The notes under the pieces: generated by a model
Told to the model about the DNA's origin: nothing
Seen by the model: the letters and a program-made list of their open reading frames with translations, nothing else
The model's database searches: none
NCBI RefSeq assembly: GCF_031755915.1
Contig: NC_083379.1
Location: forward strand, 12,571,501-12,635,500
Reading direction: 5' to 3'
Length of the DNA stretch: 64,000 nucleotides
From: Ziziphus jujuba
Lineage: Eukaryota > Streptophyta > Magnoliopsida > Rosales > Rhamnaceae
Made by a program: the position numbers and the translations under genes
Shown here: piece after piece, positions 1 through 12,282 of the stretch
Layout of the letters: each line of letters begins with the position of its first letter
How positions within the stretch are numbered: the stretch's first letter is position 1

Positions 1-1158
1 GTTTTTTGCTTAAATATATATAATTTTTTACTAAAGGTTTTTTGCTCAAATATTGTTCATACTCATTCGATATATAGCATGTATGTACCTAGACGCATAT
101 TTCCTATTCAAGTACTAGCTTAATTAATTATTCAATGTCACGTCGAATGAGAGATGAAAGGTCCAATGGGAGTGTACACAAGTTACGTTAACGTGGGGCG
201 TGGGATGACATCGACCAGTTGTCTCAGCAAAATATAATTAAACAGAGCACAATAAGTCTACAGCATCAAAAGGAAAAATAAAACTGTCTTTTTTTATTTC
301 AAAAAAAAAAAACAAAATTACTTTTAGAGTGAGAGGTTCCAACTTAAATATAACTACGAAAACACATGGGATGCAGAACATGAAAAGCTTTTCTATATAT
401 ACCAATACACGAATGATGTGATGTCACTATTACATATTAAGATACCAGATATCATCTCCCAGATCTTAAATGTCCTTTCTTTCTTACTTTTTTGTGTTTT
501 TTTTTTTTTTCCCATAACAATTCGTTCAAAAGCGTTTTGTTATGTGCAACAGGGACGATGATACTATTAAGATTATTGCTGATATATGATCTATTATTTA
601 GGGGTGCATTTCATTATGTATTAATTTTTTATTAATATATTAATTTATAAAAATAAATTATTTTTTACAACCATTTAAATTATCAAATAATATATAGATT
701 TTTTATATAATTGTCACAAAATATGAGAAATAACATTTTTCCATTTAAAAATATTAACAAAAGGGACAAATGAAGTAATGTTAGGTCACTTAATTAATCA
801 GGTCCACAAAGAAAGAACAATAGTCTAAATGTCAAATGTGTCATTTTTGAAAAGGTCTAAATTTGAAAAGTAGTATTATTTGTGATTAATCCATGCTTAA
901 ATGATCATACATGACAAATAGTATTTTGCAATTTGTAATGAGTGAGGTTGTCTCGATACTGGTAGGAGCCACACCCGTTGATTAAGTCAAACAAAAGTGG
1001 GATTCGCAGGAAATTACCTATAAGATGCTCCTAGAGTTGTGTTATATCGGAATTATATTTTAGGTGTATATATATGTATATATATATATAGATATATATA
1101 TAGATATATATACGCCTGTTACCATAAAGGTTACATAATTAAGCATCTTTGTATCTCG
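1..1158. other. AT-rich 5' flank of WAK-like gene 1
   Basis: No coding potential is recognised here. The stretch is AT-rich with T- and A-runs near 290-312 and 500-511. A TA/GATA-type microsatellite at about 1065-1110 lies just upstream of the chosen start. A conceptual frame extends upstream from 1159 to a GTG at 1039, but it only translates the microsatellite and is not credible protein. No clean TATA box stands out from the TA repeats, so the promoter cannot be placed. Confidence 0.5.
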
Positions 1159-3095
1159 ATGACAATTGGAGCAGTACTAGTCGTTTTAGCCACTATAACA
1201 ACACTAGTATGGGCTCAATCCCTTCCTCATTGCCGTGAAAAATGTGGTGATCTACAAGTTCCATATCCTTTCGGAATGGATGATCATGAAAGTTGCCACT
1301 TGGGCGAAAAGTTTTTAATCTCATGCAACGAATCTTCTAATTTCCAACCTCCCAAGGCATTCCTAAGGAGAAGTGATATCCAGGTCACTAACATATCCCT
1401 TGACGGTGAGTTGACGATCATGCAGTATGTAGCCCGAGATTGTTACGATAAGCTGGGAAATAGTACGGCAAAGAACGACCCTAGTATCCGGATGCGGGCC
1501 AACACCATCTCTTCAACCAAAAACAAGTTCGTTGCGATTGGCTGCGATACGAATGCATTCGTTCAAGCCAACAGAGTTGAAGAAAGATATGCAACTGGTT
1601 GCATATCTTTTTGTAACAGCACTAAAGGTTTTAACGAGTCCTGCTCCGGCAGCGGGTGTTGCAAAGCGCCCATTGCTGGTGGACTCAAAGATATTACGGT
1701 CAACGTGTTTAGCTATTATAATCATACAGGTATATGGCGTTTTAACCCTTGTAGCTATGCCTTTGTGGTTGAAGAAAGCAAGTTCAATTTTTCCCTGGAA
1801 ATGCTCCAAAAAATGGACAATGAACCAGAGCTGCCTGAGCTTCCAATGGTTATTAACTGGGCAATTGGTGATGATGATAAGAGCGAGCGCTGTGATGAAG
1901 CTCAAAAGAGAGACAACTACACTTGCAAACAGAATACCAAGTGCTTGGATGTCGACGATGGGTCTGGTGGTTACCGTTGCCAGTGCTTGGAAGGTTTCGA
2001 AGGGAATCCATACCACCCAGATGGTTGTCGAGGTATATTTTTTGAGGTTTTCTAAGTGCTAATCTCTTTATTTTTTATTTTTTATTTAAAAAAAAAATTT
2101 TAATGAGGTTGCCGGAGGTTGGTGATAGGAAAATTTAAAACAAAACTCTTTTTTAACTCCAAAGTCCAAACTGTTGAAATGGATTAATAAATTAATTTGT
2201 TACTTTGCCTCTACGATTGGCTAAAACCTTTCTCTCTCAATTAAATTCTTCAAAACTTCTTATTACCCGGCACGAAGTGAAGAAATCTCTCTCCATACTC
2301 TGTTCTACAATTCGACAAGAGAGCCACCGTCGTTTTCCTCTCATGTGTCACGACCAAGCTCTTTGTTTGGCCTTGATTTTCCTTTTCCGCTCACTTTATC
2401 TCTTTACGTATGAAGATAACATTCTAAATTTCCTCTATGAGCTTGCTGCGATATATTTTTTAAATAAGTTTGGAGAGACACTGTGTCTCCTCTGGTTCTG
2501 TGATTTTTGGAACAACAGCTCTCCATTTGTCATTTCCCCATTGGAAAGTGCATTTTTTTTTTTTTTAATTTTATGAATGCGGTCCATGATCTTTAAAAAA
2601 GAAAAAAAAAAAATCCTGGGTCAGAAAAGGTAAATTTGTTGTTTTAATAAAGTAAAAATTCCCATGCATCAACGTTTTCACTTACTTTTTTGTTTTTTTC
2701 TTTTATACTAAACTTTTCTAGTTGTCATTATTTATGATCAAGTGGAATGCATACTGAAATTATAAATGTTAAGAGTTATTAGATGTATAAAATAATATAT
2801 TGATTTTTTTATTTTATAAATTTAATATGGAAAAATATATATATTTTTTAGACAAGAAATTAAATACTCACATTGCATGTATGTTCTATTAATGTTCAAT
2901 GTTCAGTGTGATCCCAGTACACATATGAGTTCCCCACCTCACTCCATCCTTGGATGTTCAATTTTTCCCTTTCACGGAGCGGTTTTGAATTTTCTATTTA
3001 TATTTCTTTCTTTCTCGTTTTAATCTTTTTTTCCTCACTTTTTTCTTTTTGATAAATTGAGAAGGGCGAAATTTAGTACCAGGTCTTCCCTCACT

Positions 3096-3126
<31 letters not shown>

Positions 3127-5871
3127 ATTTATATATTGGTTATATATATGTATATTTATATATTGGTGGCCAAAAAAAAAAAATCTATATAATTTTTTAT
3201 TCAATTATCTTATATCTAATCATTGATTATATTATTTTAACAGTATACTTTTTTTTCTCTTTTTCTTTAATTATTGCAGTGTACTTATTTAATATATTTT
3301 TAATATTAGACTTATATACAAATATAATTATTTAAATACAATTAATTAGTTAATAAGGAAAATATATCTATCATAATTCTTATTCAATTTTTGTTTTAAT
3401 TGCATAGAAGTTAATATACAATTTTTGTTATTATTTTTTTTTCTACTTTCCAATTACTTTAGCTGTTTAAATCCTAAGAGTCAAAATTTTATTTTTAATT
3501 TGGCCTGAAATAGTGTGATTGTTGTGTTTGTTTTGATATATATTTGCAATCAATTTTATTGTATATTGTGAAAGCAATTAAAATCGTATTTTTCTCCAAA
3601 AAAATATTTTGAAAAATATTTAATCCTTAACTAAAAAAAATCTAATTAATTGGACCACAAAGCTACAAAAAATGCATTTTTTTTGGGTATTTTTCCACAC
3701 CATAAATTAAAGAGTATCACTATGTATCATCATTGGTGACTATTACCATTCTATATGATAGTGGGTCCAATATTTATATGGGTTTTATATATACACGGAT
3801 CCACTGCCGTATTGGCTGTTTTTACTTATCATATACAAGGAATCCACTGACATATAGGATGATGACAGTCACCACTGGTGACAAATATCATTTTTCTAAA
3901 TTAAAATATAGTTAGGTATTATTATATATTGGTTTTTTGGAAAAATTTTCTAGATATGTTACTACTGTTATTACTGAACTATTTGACTCATAAATGATGT
4001 TTCAATGGATGAAAGTGTAATTTTTGGAAATAATATAAGTAAAAATACTTTCCATATTAGGGCCTCTCCAATGGGTATTGCTATTGCTCCCCATTGGATG
4101 TGTCCAATAGGGATGTAAAATTTTGACAATGCTAAAGTTTTTTTTTTTCTTTCTTTTTATTAGGGAAAACAAATAAAATTTTGAGGGATGCCAATTTCTT
4201 ATATATATTTAAAAATTTTAGAATGTCTAATAGAAACTTTAGAAGTAGACATTATTTTGATAGTATCTGTATTACATCAGCTTCGCATTCATTCAAGACA
4301 ATTTCATTTAAAAGCAATTTTTTAAAAAATATTATCTATATTGTTTATGTGGTATGTTTATTCCCCTATTAGAAATGCAAGCTCCATAACCTTTTATTGA
4401 GTTAAAAATTATTATTTTAGTTTTTGATATTAGAAAATGGATCTACTCACCGTTTAATAATGTCTACAATTTTGCAATGCTATTTTTCAGCACATCTTAT
4501 TGAGTGCTATACTAAAATTTAACATTAACATTAGAATTTGAGTTTGAAAAAACTATGCTCATACAAATACTAAATTATAAAAATAATAATGTCAAAATGA
4601 TATTTACTATTAAAAATGCTTTCACTGTAATTAAGTAGGTCAATCTACGTACAAATGAGGCGAAGATCAAAATATTATCAGTTTTGGACTTTTTTTCTTT
4701 TTTGGTGTAATATATATATATATATAAAAGAATTCTACAGTGTGGATCGTACTTAAATTTGATATTTTTTAAATACAAACATCGATTTTGATGTGTACAA
4801 TATATAACATAACTGATATTTGTATCAAAAAACATCGGCTTTAAATGCACATGCATATGTACTGTTCACACATATATATATATATATACACACACACTTA
4901 CGTTCTTAACTTTCAGATATTGACGAATGCAAGCATTCAAGCCGCTGTCATCCTGGAGAGTGCAATAATTTACCTGGCAGGTGGGAGTGTAAATGTCCAA
5001 AGAGGTACAATAATAATGGAACTGCCTGCACCAAAAGCAATAATGCCAATCGATCTGACAGACTTCTTCTACTTTATATTCCACTAGGTATGTATATTTG
5101 TAAAGAGAGTTTAGCTTGATTTATTGTTATCAATTAATCTGAAGATAAGATAAATAAAAAATGAAACAGCCTTTACTCTTTATTTATTTGACATTTTTTA
5201 TAATCTCGGACTACATATATACCACTATCAACATGTTGGCCCGGAGGGGTAGGGAGCCATGGCCACCAAAATAAATCCAATTATGGTGAAAAGGTATTTG
5301 GCTTCAATAATAAAATATCAAATTGATTTTAAGTAAAACATCATTCTGATGCAATTATAACGTTAAAGGATTTTTTTTTTTTTTTGGTCAAAAGAGAAAT
5401 ATTTTATCAAACAAAAGCCAAATTAGAAAAGAAGATCCTGACAAAATATGAAATCACATTAGAATATCTTTTAAGATTATAAGAATAGTGCTAGACAAAG
5501 TAGTACATGAATGTCAACCTTAGTCAACTTCTTTGGGACCTAGCTTACCTCTGATAGTTTAGCTTCTACAATTACTTTTGAACAATAATGTAGTTAGGGA
5601 TCATAGGAGATTGGGGTCTTGCAAAGTTATAATATTCATTAGCTAAGTTCCTTTAAGTAATCACTTTCAAGGAGTACAAAATTCCATCCTAACTTCAAAG
5701 TCTCACTTAATGCTACTATAAAGGGTTTTTTAAGAATATGGAGATCTTTTAGTTATTGGATTGTCAAGATCTTCGCTTGACAATCTCCAAAATATTATAC
5801 TTAGTAGGCAAGATAGGGTTGCTTTTTTTGGCAGCTCCATCATCCTTTGAATTATACCATTCTTTTTTTTA

Positions 5872-5930
<59 letters not shown>

Positions 5931-8004
5931 TTGTGATCATTTTCCTCTTTAAGGGTCAAAAAGATCTTTCTCGTTCTTCATCGTAAGAATATTTATGGAA
6001 AAATACCTTTATTCCCGTAATATTCTTGATTGATAAAGGATCTCTTAGATTACAATTTTCAGATTTTTGGAAGCATCCTATATTTGATTAGGGTTTTTTT
6101 AAAGTTTAAGGGGAGCTAGAATTTAGGGGGAGGAAATTGCTTCAAAATAAAGTATAAAAGATAAATTGAAACTTGTGTGATTTGTAATTTTTCCTAACAA
6201 TAATAGATAGTCTAAAAACTAAAACTTTTACAAATGATATAAATAATATTTTACAATTATCACATGAACATATTTTAATGGGACAACTGATAAAACTGCT
6301 GTTTTCTAGGTTAATGAATCAAGTTTGAATCCTTCCATCCCCAATATAACAAAACGCAAACATGAATGATTTGTTGCCAGAAAAGAGATTTAGTTTCAAA
6401 TATTCCTTTTGTCCAGTCATAAACTTTGATGATTAATAGCTATTCAAAATAAAACGACACAATACATGTTTAGTGACGATTGATCCATCTGTGGCTAGAA
6501 AATTTAAGAACGATTTTCTAGATTTTGGTACTGAGAGGGGCAGCTCTCTTACTTTGGAAATAGGTAGCCGGGAATCCCTAAATATTATAATTTCCTATGA
6601 GGAAACAAGAGGCTTGCAACTAGGATCTCAACTTTGGATTTGTATTAATATCAAATATATGTCCTCAGCTTTAGGTTTAAGTTCACCAACAAATTACACT
6701 ATACTTTTATATTTATTCTCATTTCAACTTTAGTTTTACTTTTTCAAGGCCACAGAAATATAAGGCGTTAATCCCAAAAATATTGTTATTATTTTTCATT
6801 GCAGGAGTATGTCTAACTTTATTGGTTGCAACTTCTTTGATATGTTGGGGAATGAAGAAAATAAAGCTAAGAAAATTGAAAAAGAAGTTCTTTGAACAAA
6901 ATGGTGGATTAATGTTGCAACAAGGACTATCAAATTTTGAAGTGGCCAAAATTTTTAGTGCAGAAGAACTTAAAAGGGCCACAAACAATTATAATGAAAA
7001 TAGAGTCATTGGAGAAGGAGGCTTTGGAAAAGTTTATAAGGGAATTTTACCAGATAACCAGGAAGTTGCTATAAAGAAGTCCAAAATTGGTGACCCATCA
7101 CAGACTGCACAGTTCATCAATGAAGTGATGATTCTTTTGCAAATCAATCATAGGAACGTAGTTAAATTGTTAGGTTGTTGCTTAGAAACAGAAGTTCCTT
7201 TACTTGTTTACAAGTTCATATCTAATGGAACTCTTTTTCAGCATATTCAAGAGAAAGGAAAAGCTTCTGTACTTCCATGGAAATTGAGATTGAAGGTAGC
7301 ATCCGAAACTGCAGGGGCACTTGCATATTTACATTCTTCAACTTCTACACCGATTATACATAGAGATGTAAAAACATCCAATATACTATTAGACGAGAAT
7401 TACATAGCAAAAGTAGCAGACTTTGGAGCTTCGAAGCTGATTCCTATAGACCAAAATCAGCTAACAACTTTGGTGCAAGGAACACTTGGCTACTTGGACC
7501 CAGAATACTTCCACACAAGCCAGTTAACAGAAAAGAGTGATGTATATAGTTTTGGAGTTGTTTTAGCTGAGCTACTAACGAGCAAGGAAGTCGTTTCTTT
7601 TAACAGGCCTGAAGGTGAAAGAAACCTGGCAATGTTCTTTGTCAGTGCAATTGAAAAGAATTGCTTACTTCATGTTCTTGATCGTGATATTGTGGATGAA
7701 GAAAATGTTGAGGACGTACAAAAAGTTGCAAATCTTGCCAAAATGTGTTTTGAGTGTGAAAGGGGAGGAAAGACCTACCATGAAAGAAGTAGCAAATGAG
7801 CTAGAGGTACTGGTTAACTTGGACAAACATCCGTGGGGAAAAGTTGATTTATGTGGAGAAGAGAATGAATACTTGCTTGGTTCACCTTCAATCACTTACG
7901 AAAATTCTAGTGGTGAAAGTGGGTTTAGGACTAACAGTACTGCAACCATTGGGTATGACAGTATGCAAAGCCAAATGTTAAGCCCATATTATGAAGTACG
8001 ATAG
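1159..8004 (+). CDS. WAK-like receptor kinase gene 1 (3 exons; 1-nt frameshift in kinase)
   Basis: Cell-surface receptor kinase of the wall-associated kinase-like family; such proteins bind pectin fragments outside and signal through a Ser/Thr kinase inside. Exons are 1159-2032, 4917-5087 and 6805-8004, with GT-AG junctions, both introns in phase 1. Start at 1159 gives a good signal peptide ([20 protein letters not shown]). Exon 1 has the cysteine-rich galacturonan-binding domain ([11 protein letters not shown]) and an EGF module ending [16 protein letters not shown]; exon 2 encodes DIDEC, a calcium-binding-type EGF start. The membrane segment straddles intron 2. The kinase shows [36 protein letters not shown] and DVYSFGVV. 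At 7748-7751 a run of four Ts replaces the three in gene 2; the frame then stops at 7797-7799 (about 679 residues), while the normal C-terminus continues in the next frame to the TAG at 8002-8004. It is either a pseudogene, a truncated allele or a sequence error. Confidence 0.85.
2033..4916 (+). other. Intron 1 of WAK-like gene 1
   Basis: A 2.9-kb AT-rich intron with donor gtatat and a pyrimidine-rich acceptor (tttcag). It holds a TA microsatellite at 3095-3165, several T- and A-runs, and short open frames that match nothing I recognise. No clear TE with termini is visible. Confidence 0.7.
5088..6804 (+). other. Intron 2 of WAK-like gene 1
   Basis: A 1.7-kb intron with donor gtatgt and acceptor ttcattgcag. 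It contains a long ATT trinucleotide repeat at about 5873-5931, whose translation as poly-tyrosine is an artefact. No recognisable coding sequence was found. Confidence 0.7.
5873..5931. repeat. (ATT)n microsatellite
   Basis: About 19 near-perfect ATT units inside intron 2 of WAK-like gene 1. Confidence 0.9.
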
Positions 8005-8023
8005 TTGTTTCTTATGAAAGAAA

Positions 8024-8387
8024 ACTCATCAGCTGGTTGTGGTTGCTGAGTTTTATGAACGGGTTACTGACAGAGCTCCCACATCAACAAGAAGTCCATT
8101 CCATCGTGCAGTTTGTTCTAGCTTTTTGTTACTTTAATTATAGTAGTGAACAGTTATCAGAGAAGGAAGCGCATTACTCTTCCTCTGTTTGTCCTCTGTT
8201 TTCTTACTCATCAGCTGGTTGTGGTTGCTGAGTTTTATGAACGGGTTACCTACAGAGCTCCCACATCAACAAGAAGTCCATTCCATCGTGCAGTTTGTTC
8301 TAGCTTTTTGTTACTTTAATTATAGTAGTAAACAGTTGTCAGAGAAGGAAGCGCATTACTCTTCCTCTGTTTGTCCTCTGTTTTCTT
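8024..8387 (+). repeat. 182-bp tandem duplication in the 3' flank of WAK-like gene 1
   Basis: Two head-to-tail copies, 8024-8205 and 8206-8387, both starting actcatcagctgg and ending cctctgttttctt. They differ at only a handful of bases, so the duplication is recent. They begin 20 bp after the kinase stop codon, so the 3' UTR or polyadenylation region is probably duplicated. Short open frames in each copy are identical shadows of each other and not genes. Confidence 0.9.
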
Positions 8388-8663
8388 TTCAGAAATATCT
8401 TTCTGTTTTTCTTGCTTTTACCTTTTTTCTTGCTTTATTCTCAAATCTTACAACCAACCAAAAAAATAAATAAATAAATAAATAAATAAAATAAAGTTTA
8501 TTACTACATGCTTAGTTTTGTCAAACACATATAATATAACGCACGGTTTGACATTTATGAATCTTTAATTTATTTTATTAATTTCATGGAAACTACCTCT
8601 CGCTTTCAAAATAAACAAATAAATAACAAAAAAAATAGTAATAAACTTCCAAGAAATCACGGA
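8388..8663. other. Intergenic AT-rich stretch with AAAT repeat
   Basis: Contains a short AAAT/AATA microsatellite at about 8463-8493, which includes AATAAA hexamers that could serve as polyadenylation signals for gene 1. Nothing else is seen. Confidence 0.5.
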
Positions 8664-9128
8664 TAGAGACTGGCGACGTTCTTTGTTACTGCAGTTGAAG
8701 AAAAATGCTTACTTGATGGTGACATTGTGGATGAAGAAAGGTCGCCAATCTAGAAAAGAATGTTTGAATGTAAAAGGGAAGGAAAGGCCTACCATGAAAG
8801 AAACATAGAATGAGCATGATGGACTGATTAACTTGGAGAAAAAGTCATAGGAAAAGTTGATTTGTGTAGGTTCAAATACTTATGAAGGTAACGGGGGTGA
8901 ATGTAGTCTGGGAAGTTGTACAACTGGTGGGTATTATATCATGCAAAACCAAATGCTAAGTCCTATAAATAAATTTAATGATGGACGATAGTTGAAGGGC
9001 ACCATGGAAAATTGCCAGTTCTCGAAGGTAGCCTAGAATGTTGTCAGGGAAGTTGCACAGCTGGTGGATACTATAGCACGCAAAACCAAATGCTATGTCC
9101 TATAAATAAATATAATGATGGACGATAG
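8664..9128 (+). pseudogene. WAK-like kinase C-terminal remnant with duplicated tail
   Basis: Decayed copy of the last part of a WAK kinase exon in the same orientation as gene 1. Recognisable pieces are FFVTAVEEKCLLDGDIVDEE-like sequence, RPTMKE, INLE and a tail ending in QNQMLSP...DGR followed by TAG at 8989-8991. Internal stops and small deletions break the frame. The last roughly 90-110 bp (GSCTTGGYY...MQNQMLSP) is then repeated with a second TAG at 9126-9128, a 137-bp displacement. No upstream kinase lobe, membrane or EGF part is present, so it arose by partial duplication. Confidence 0.75.
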
Positions 9129-10590
9129 TTATGATTTAGTTGTCAATCTGAATGTGAATTGACAATTTCAAAGCACAAAATCGTTTTTGCTCACATAAAA
9201 GCAGAAAGCAGTTTCAGGGGAAAACAGAGTAAGGATCAGAGAATGAAAACAGAGCAGACCAAAGGTTTTTTCAGCATGTTGAAATATTTGATTTTTTTCT
9301 TTACAAACAACTACGAACACTCCGGATAGTGTTGCATGGTAATCTTGTTCTTCATCTAACAGATTACCAAATGAATAATTTTAGTGAATTGCGCATTGCA
9401 TAGTTTGTAAATTGGAATTTTGGTTTTCATTTAAGTGTTTGGATAGTCTGCTGGAATTTTGATGCACCAGTACTCTTGGTTCTTTCTGTTCTGGCAATGT
9501 TGTATTACTGAATTGCTGGATTCTGTAAATTACTTAATTAGTATAACTCACTCCACTATATTTATTTATATTATTTTTATTTTCGAAGAAACTAATATTC
9601 AAGCAAATGCTGAATGCCTTTGGAGATGAAATATTTACAACATTGATATCTTAATTAAACCATTTTCTTGAAGTTTGAACCATAATAAATTGTTTGAGTC
9701 AACATATATTGTAGCCAGATAGCTATCAACTGAAAATTTGTTGTGGATGAATTCTGAGAAAACGCGTCTAGTGGACGGACTCTCCTCTTTTTTCACAAGA
9801 GAAGCATCCTGGATAGATACAAGCGTAAATAATGGTGAAATATCAGAATTGTTTGGGTCAAGAAATCATATCTTGTATGTCTTGATCCGTGTAAACTCTT
9901 GTTGTGCATTTGTTTTGTTAGCCATGAAATAAATTAATATCCTATGTAACGACGAGCACGGTTGAAGATTCTAATTAATGTTTGGGAATGATATGGACTT
10001 GTGTGGCCAATAACAGCGTTGATCAATGAATTTTCTCCTTGTTTATATATATATATATATTAATCCGTTTGGTGGAAAATGTAAAATCGTAATTAGAGAA
10101 ACGATATGGACAGGAGTTGCATTTGTCTACGATAGCAAGTTGATTGATTAGACGATGGAATGCATTTGGTTTGACCCGAAAAGTTTACTTATAGACGTAC
10201 TCGTCTAATCAATTACACGATCACCGAATTTTCTCCTTAATTTCTTGTTGGTTTTGGTTGAAGATGAGATGCATATCTTTCCTTGTTTTTACGCATGCTT
10301 TTCCTTGTTTTTACTTGGATTGGAGATGTGCTGTTAGGAGAGTGGATATGTTTCTCGTTCCTTGCTTGTTTGAGCTGATTTCCATATATCAATAAAATGT
10401 AGAGTAATATTTTTAAAGAATACTTTTGATTAAAATACAAAAGTATCTCATATATATATATATATAATAAGCCATGTATAGTACAAGTATACGTAGAAGA
10501 AAATATTAAAATATTAAAACTATTTACGAAGTAATGTTTCTTTCAAGAAGAAAACAAATAAAGAGAACAAAATTATAAAAAAAGGGTACA
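9129..10590. other. Intergenic sequence, nothing recognised
   Basis: AT-rich DNA with a short TA microsatellite at about 10046-10060. Open frames are below 70 codons and unlike known families. Confidence 0.4.
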
Positions 10591-11290
10591 CAAAGCGTAA
10601 GAGTTCTAAACGAACAACACGTTGTTGGGGAATAGTTAGGATCTCCTTTCAATTTCTTCAGGATTTTGAGATTGATGGCAAAAAGAAAATAATAAAACTA
10701 ATATCAAAGCACACACAAAACAATAAAATAAATAAACAAACAAAAGAGAAGATAAGAAATTTTTAACATGGTTTGCTGATCAATATGGTTTTTGCATCCA
10801 TGGAGCATACCCACTCAAAATCTACTATCAAACTTGGAGGTTTTACAAAGATAGTAAAGAACTCTCTCATTCTCTTTTGTCGACTCACTCCTCTCTCCCT
10901 AAGTTTTACAAACTCAGAACATCGTCTTATAAAACTAGCATTAAATAAAACCCATTTACACAATAGAAAAACACATCAAAATATCAAAAACTATATTAAA
11001 CTTGTTGTAGTGCCGCTACCCTGGACAATGGTTTCCACGGCCCAAACTCTTGGGTTTTTGTACTGCATCAGGTTTGAACAGGCGCCGTGGCTTCACCTAA
11101 CTAGTATGCCAGCCCTACCTGGAAGCCTGCTGCTCACCTGACCAGTGCTACAACTCTGGCCCTAAGGAAGTGGCTCTCTCTAGCTAGGGCTGCAATCCCA
11201 TGCTGCTGTCCAGTAGCTTTGCATTTTCCTTTGTTCAACTAATTCAGTCTTGTATTTTGGTTTTCATTTATTCAAACTTTAATAATCTTC
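10591..11290. other. Unassigned, less AT-rich stretch (possible retroelement debris)
   Basis: Composition shifts at about 11010-11215 (gccgctaccctgg, ggcgccgtgg). A 122-codon open frame at 10773-11141 has no recognisable domain. It sits directly before a copia-type LTR and may belong to the same insertion, but no primer-binding site or polypurine tract was seen. Confidence 0.3.
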
Positions 11291-11299
11291 CACTTGAAG

Positions 11300-12081
11300 A
11301 TTGGAAACCAACCTCTTAGGACGCCAAAAATCATCAAATGGGTGCTGGCTTTAACTTCTTTTATTGATCGAGCAAGTTTGACTTATTCCAATCAAGGAGC
11401 AAAGTATGTAAATCATTATTAATCCTATTTGGCATCCTACATGATATATGGGAGCTGATTTGGAGCCTAAACTAGCTGGAGATTGGATAAAGACAGCTTA
11501 GTTGTCAACTAGTCAACTAGTTTCCTAATTTGAGTTTGACTTTTTGTTTTAGAAAACTATCTTTTATTTTAGTTTTTATTTGTTTATTTGCTGGACAAAT
11601 TAACTTAGAAAAGTTGATATTTTATTATTTCAATTGTAAATTAATTAAGTCCTAATTTAAAATAAAAAAAAAATAATTAATCTAAATTAGTTTAGGAAAA
11701 GAGGAGAATTCGGCCACATCTAGTTTCCTAAACCTATGGCCAAATTCTCTATGGCGCTTTAGGGTTTTTGTTTTATTTTTCAAACCTATTTCAGGCTTAT
11801 TTTCTCAATAAAAATTCAGTACATTTTTTATACAGAAAAATATTTAAGATAAAGAATTCTCTTTGCTCTCTTTGAACACCTAAAACACTTAGTAGAAATC
11901 AAATGTTTTAGTTTGATTTATCAATAGGACATCCATCACCTATTGTGGTATCTTCATCATATACCAAAATTTCTAATCACAAGTTGATTAGGGGTTAAGG
12001 TTTCCATTAGAATCTGAACATAATTAAGATCCGGGCTAATACAATATGGGTTTAACAGCAAGTCGACCTAGGTTCGTATCA
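11300..12081 (+). mobile_element. Copia-type LTR copy (solo or truncated), + strand
   Basis: Closely matches, in inverted orientation, the sequence at 19335-20060. Shared landmarks are TCCTATTTGGCATCCTACAT, the TTTGAGTTTGACTTTTTGTT stretch, a CTCTTTGAACACCTAAAACA region and a 3' end of GTCGACCTAGGTT...ATCA. The 3' end is set at 12081 because the minus-strand copy has its primer-binding site immediately after the same end. Here no such site follows, so this is a solo LTR or a 3' LTR. The 5' boundary is approximate. Confidence 0.6.
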
Positions 12082-12099
12082 TTAACCATGTAGGATTTT

Positions 12100-12280
12100 A
12101 ATATAATCTTCTCACATGAAAAAAACTCTGTTTCTTCCCAAAAAAAAAAAAAAAAATCTGCTATATGAGTTATTTTCTACTATTTTAACATAAAAGAAAA
12201 TAAAGAAGAGAAAAGCATAATTTCAAACTTTCAATTGCATTTCTTGAAGCTTACTCTCTTTTATTATTATTATTATTATT
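12100..12280. repeat. A-run and (TTA)n microsatellite
   Basis: Poly-A at about 12138-12155 and a TTA repeat at about 12261-12282 lie between the LTR copy and the hAT transposase remnant. Confidence 0.6.
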
Positions 12281-12282
12281 AA

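Noticed and set aside
1513..2062. Antisense frame 1513-2016 and out-of-phase frame 1532-2062
   Set aside because: Shadows of the WAK exon 1 coding sequence.
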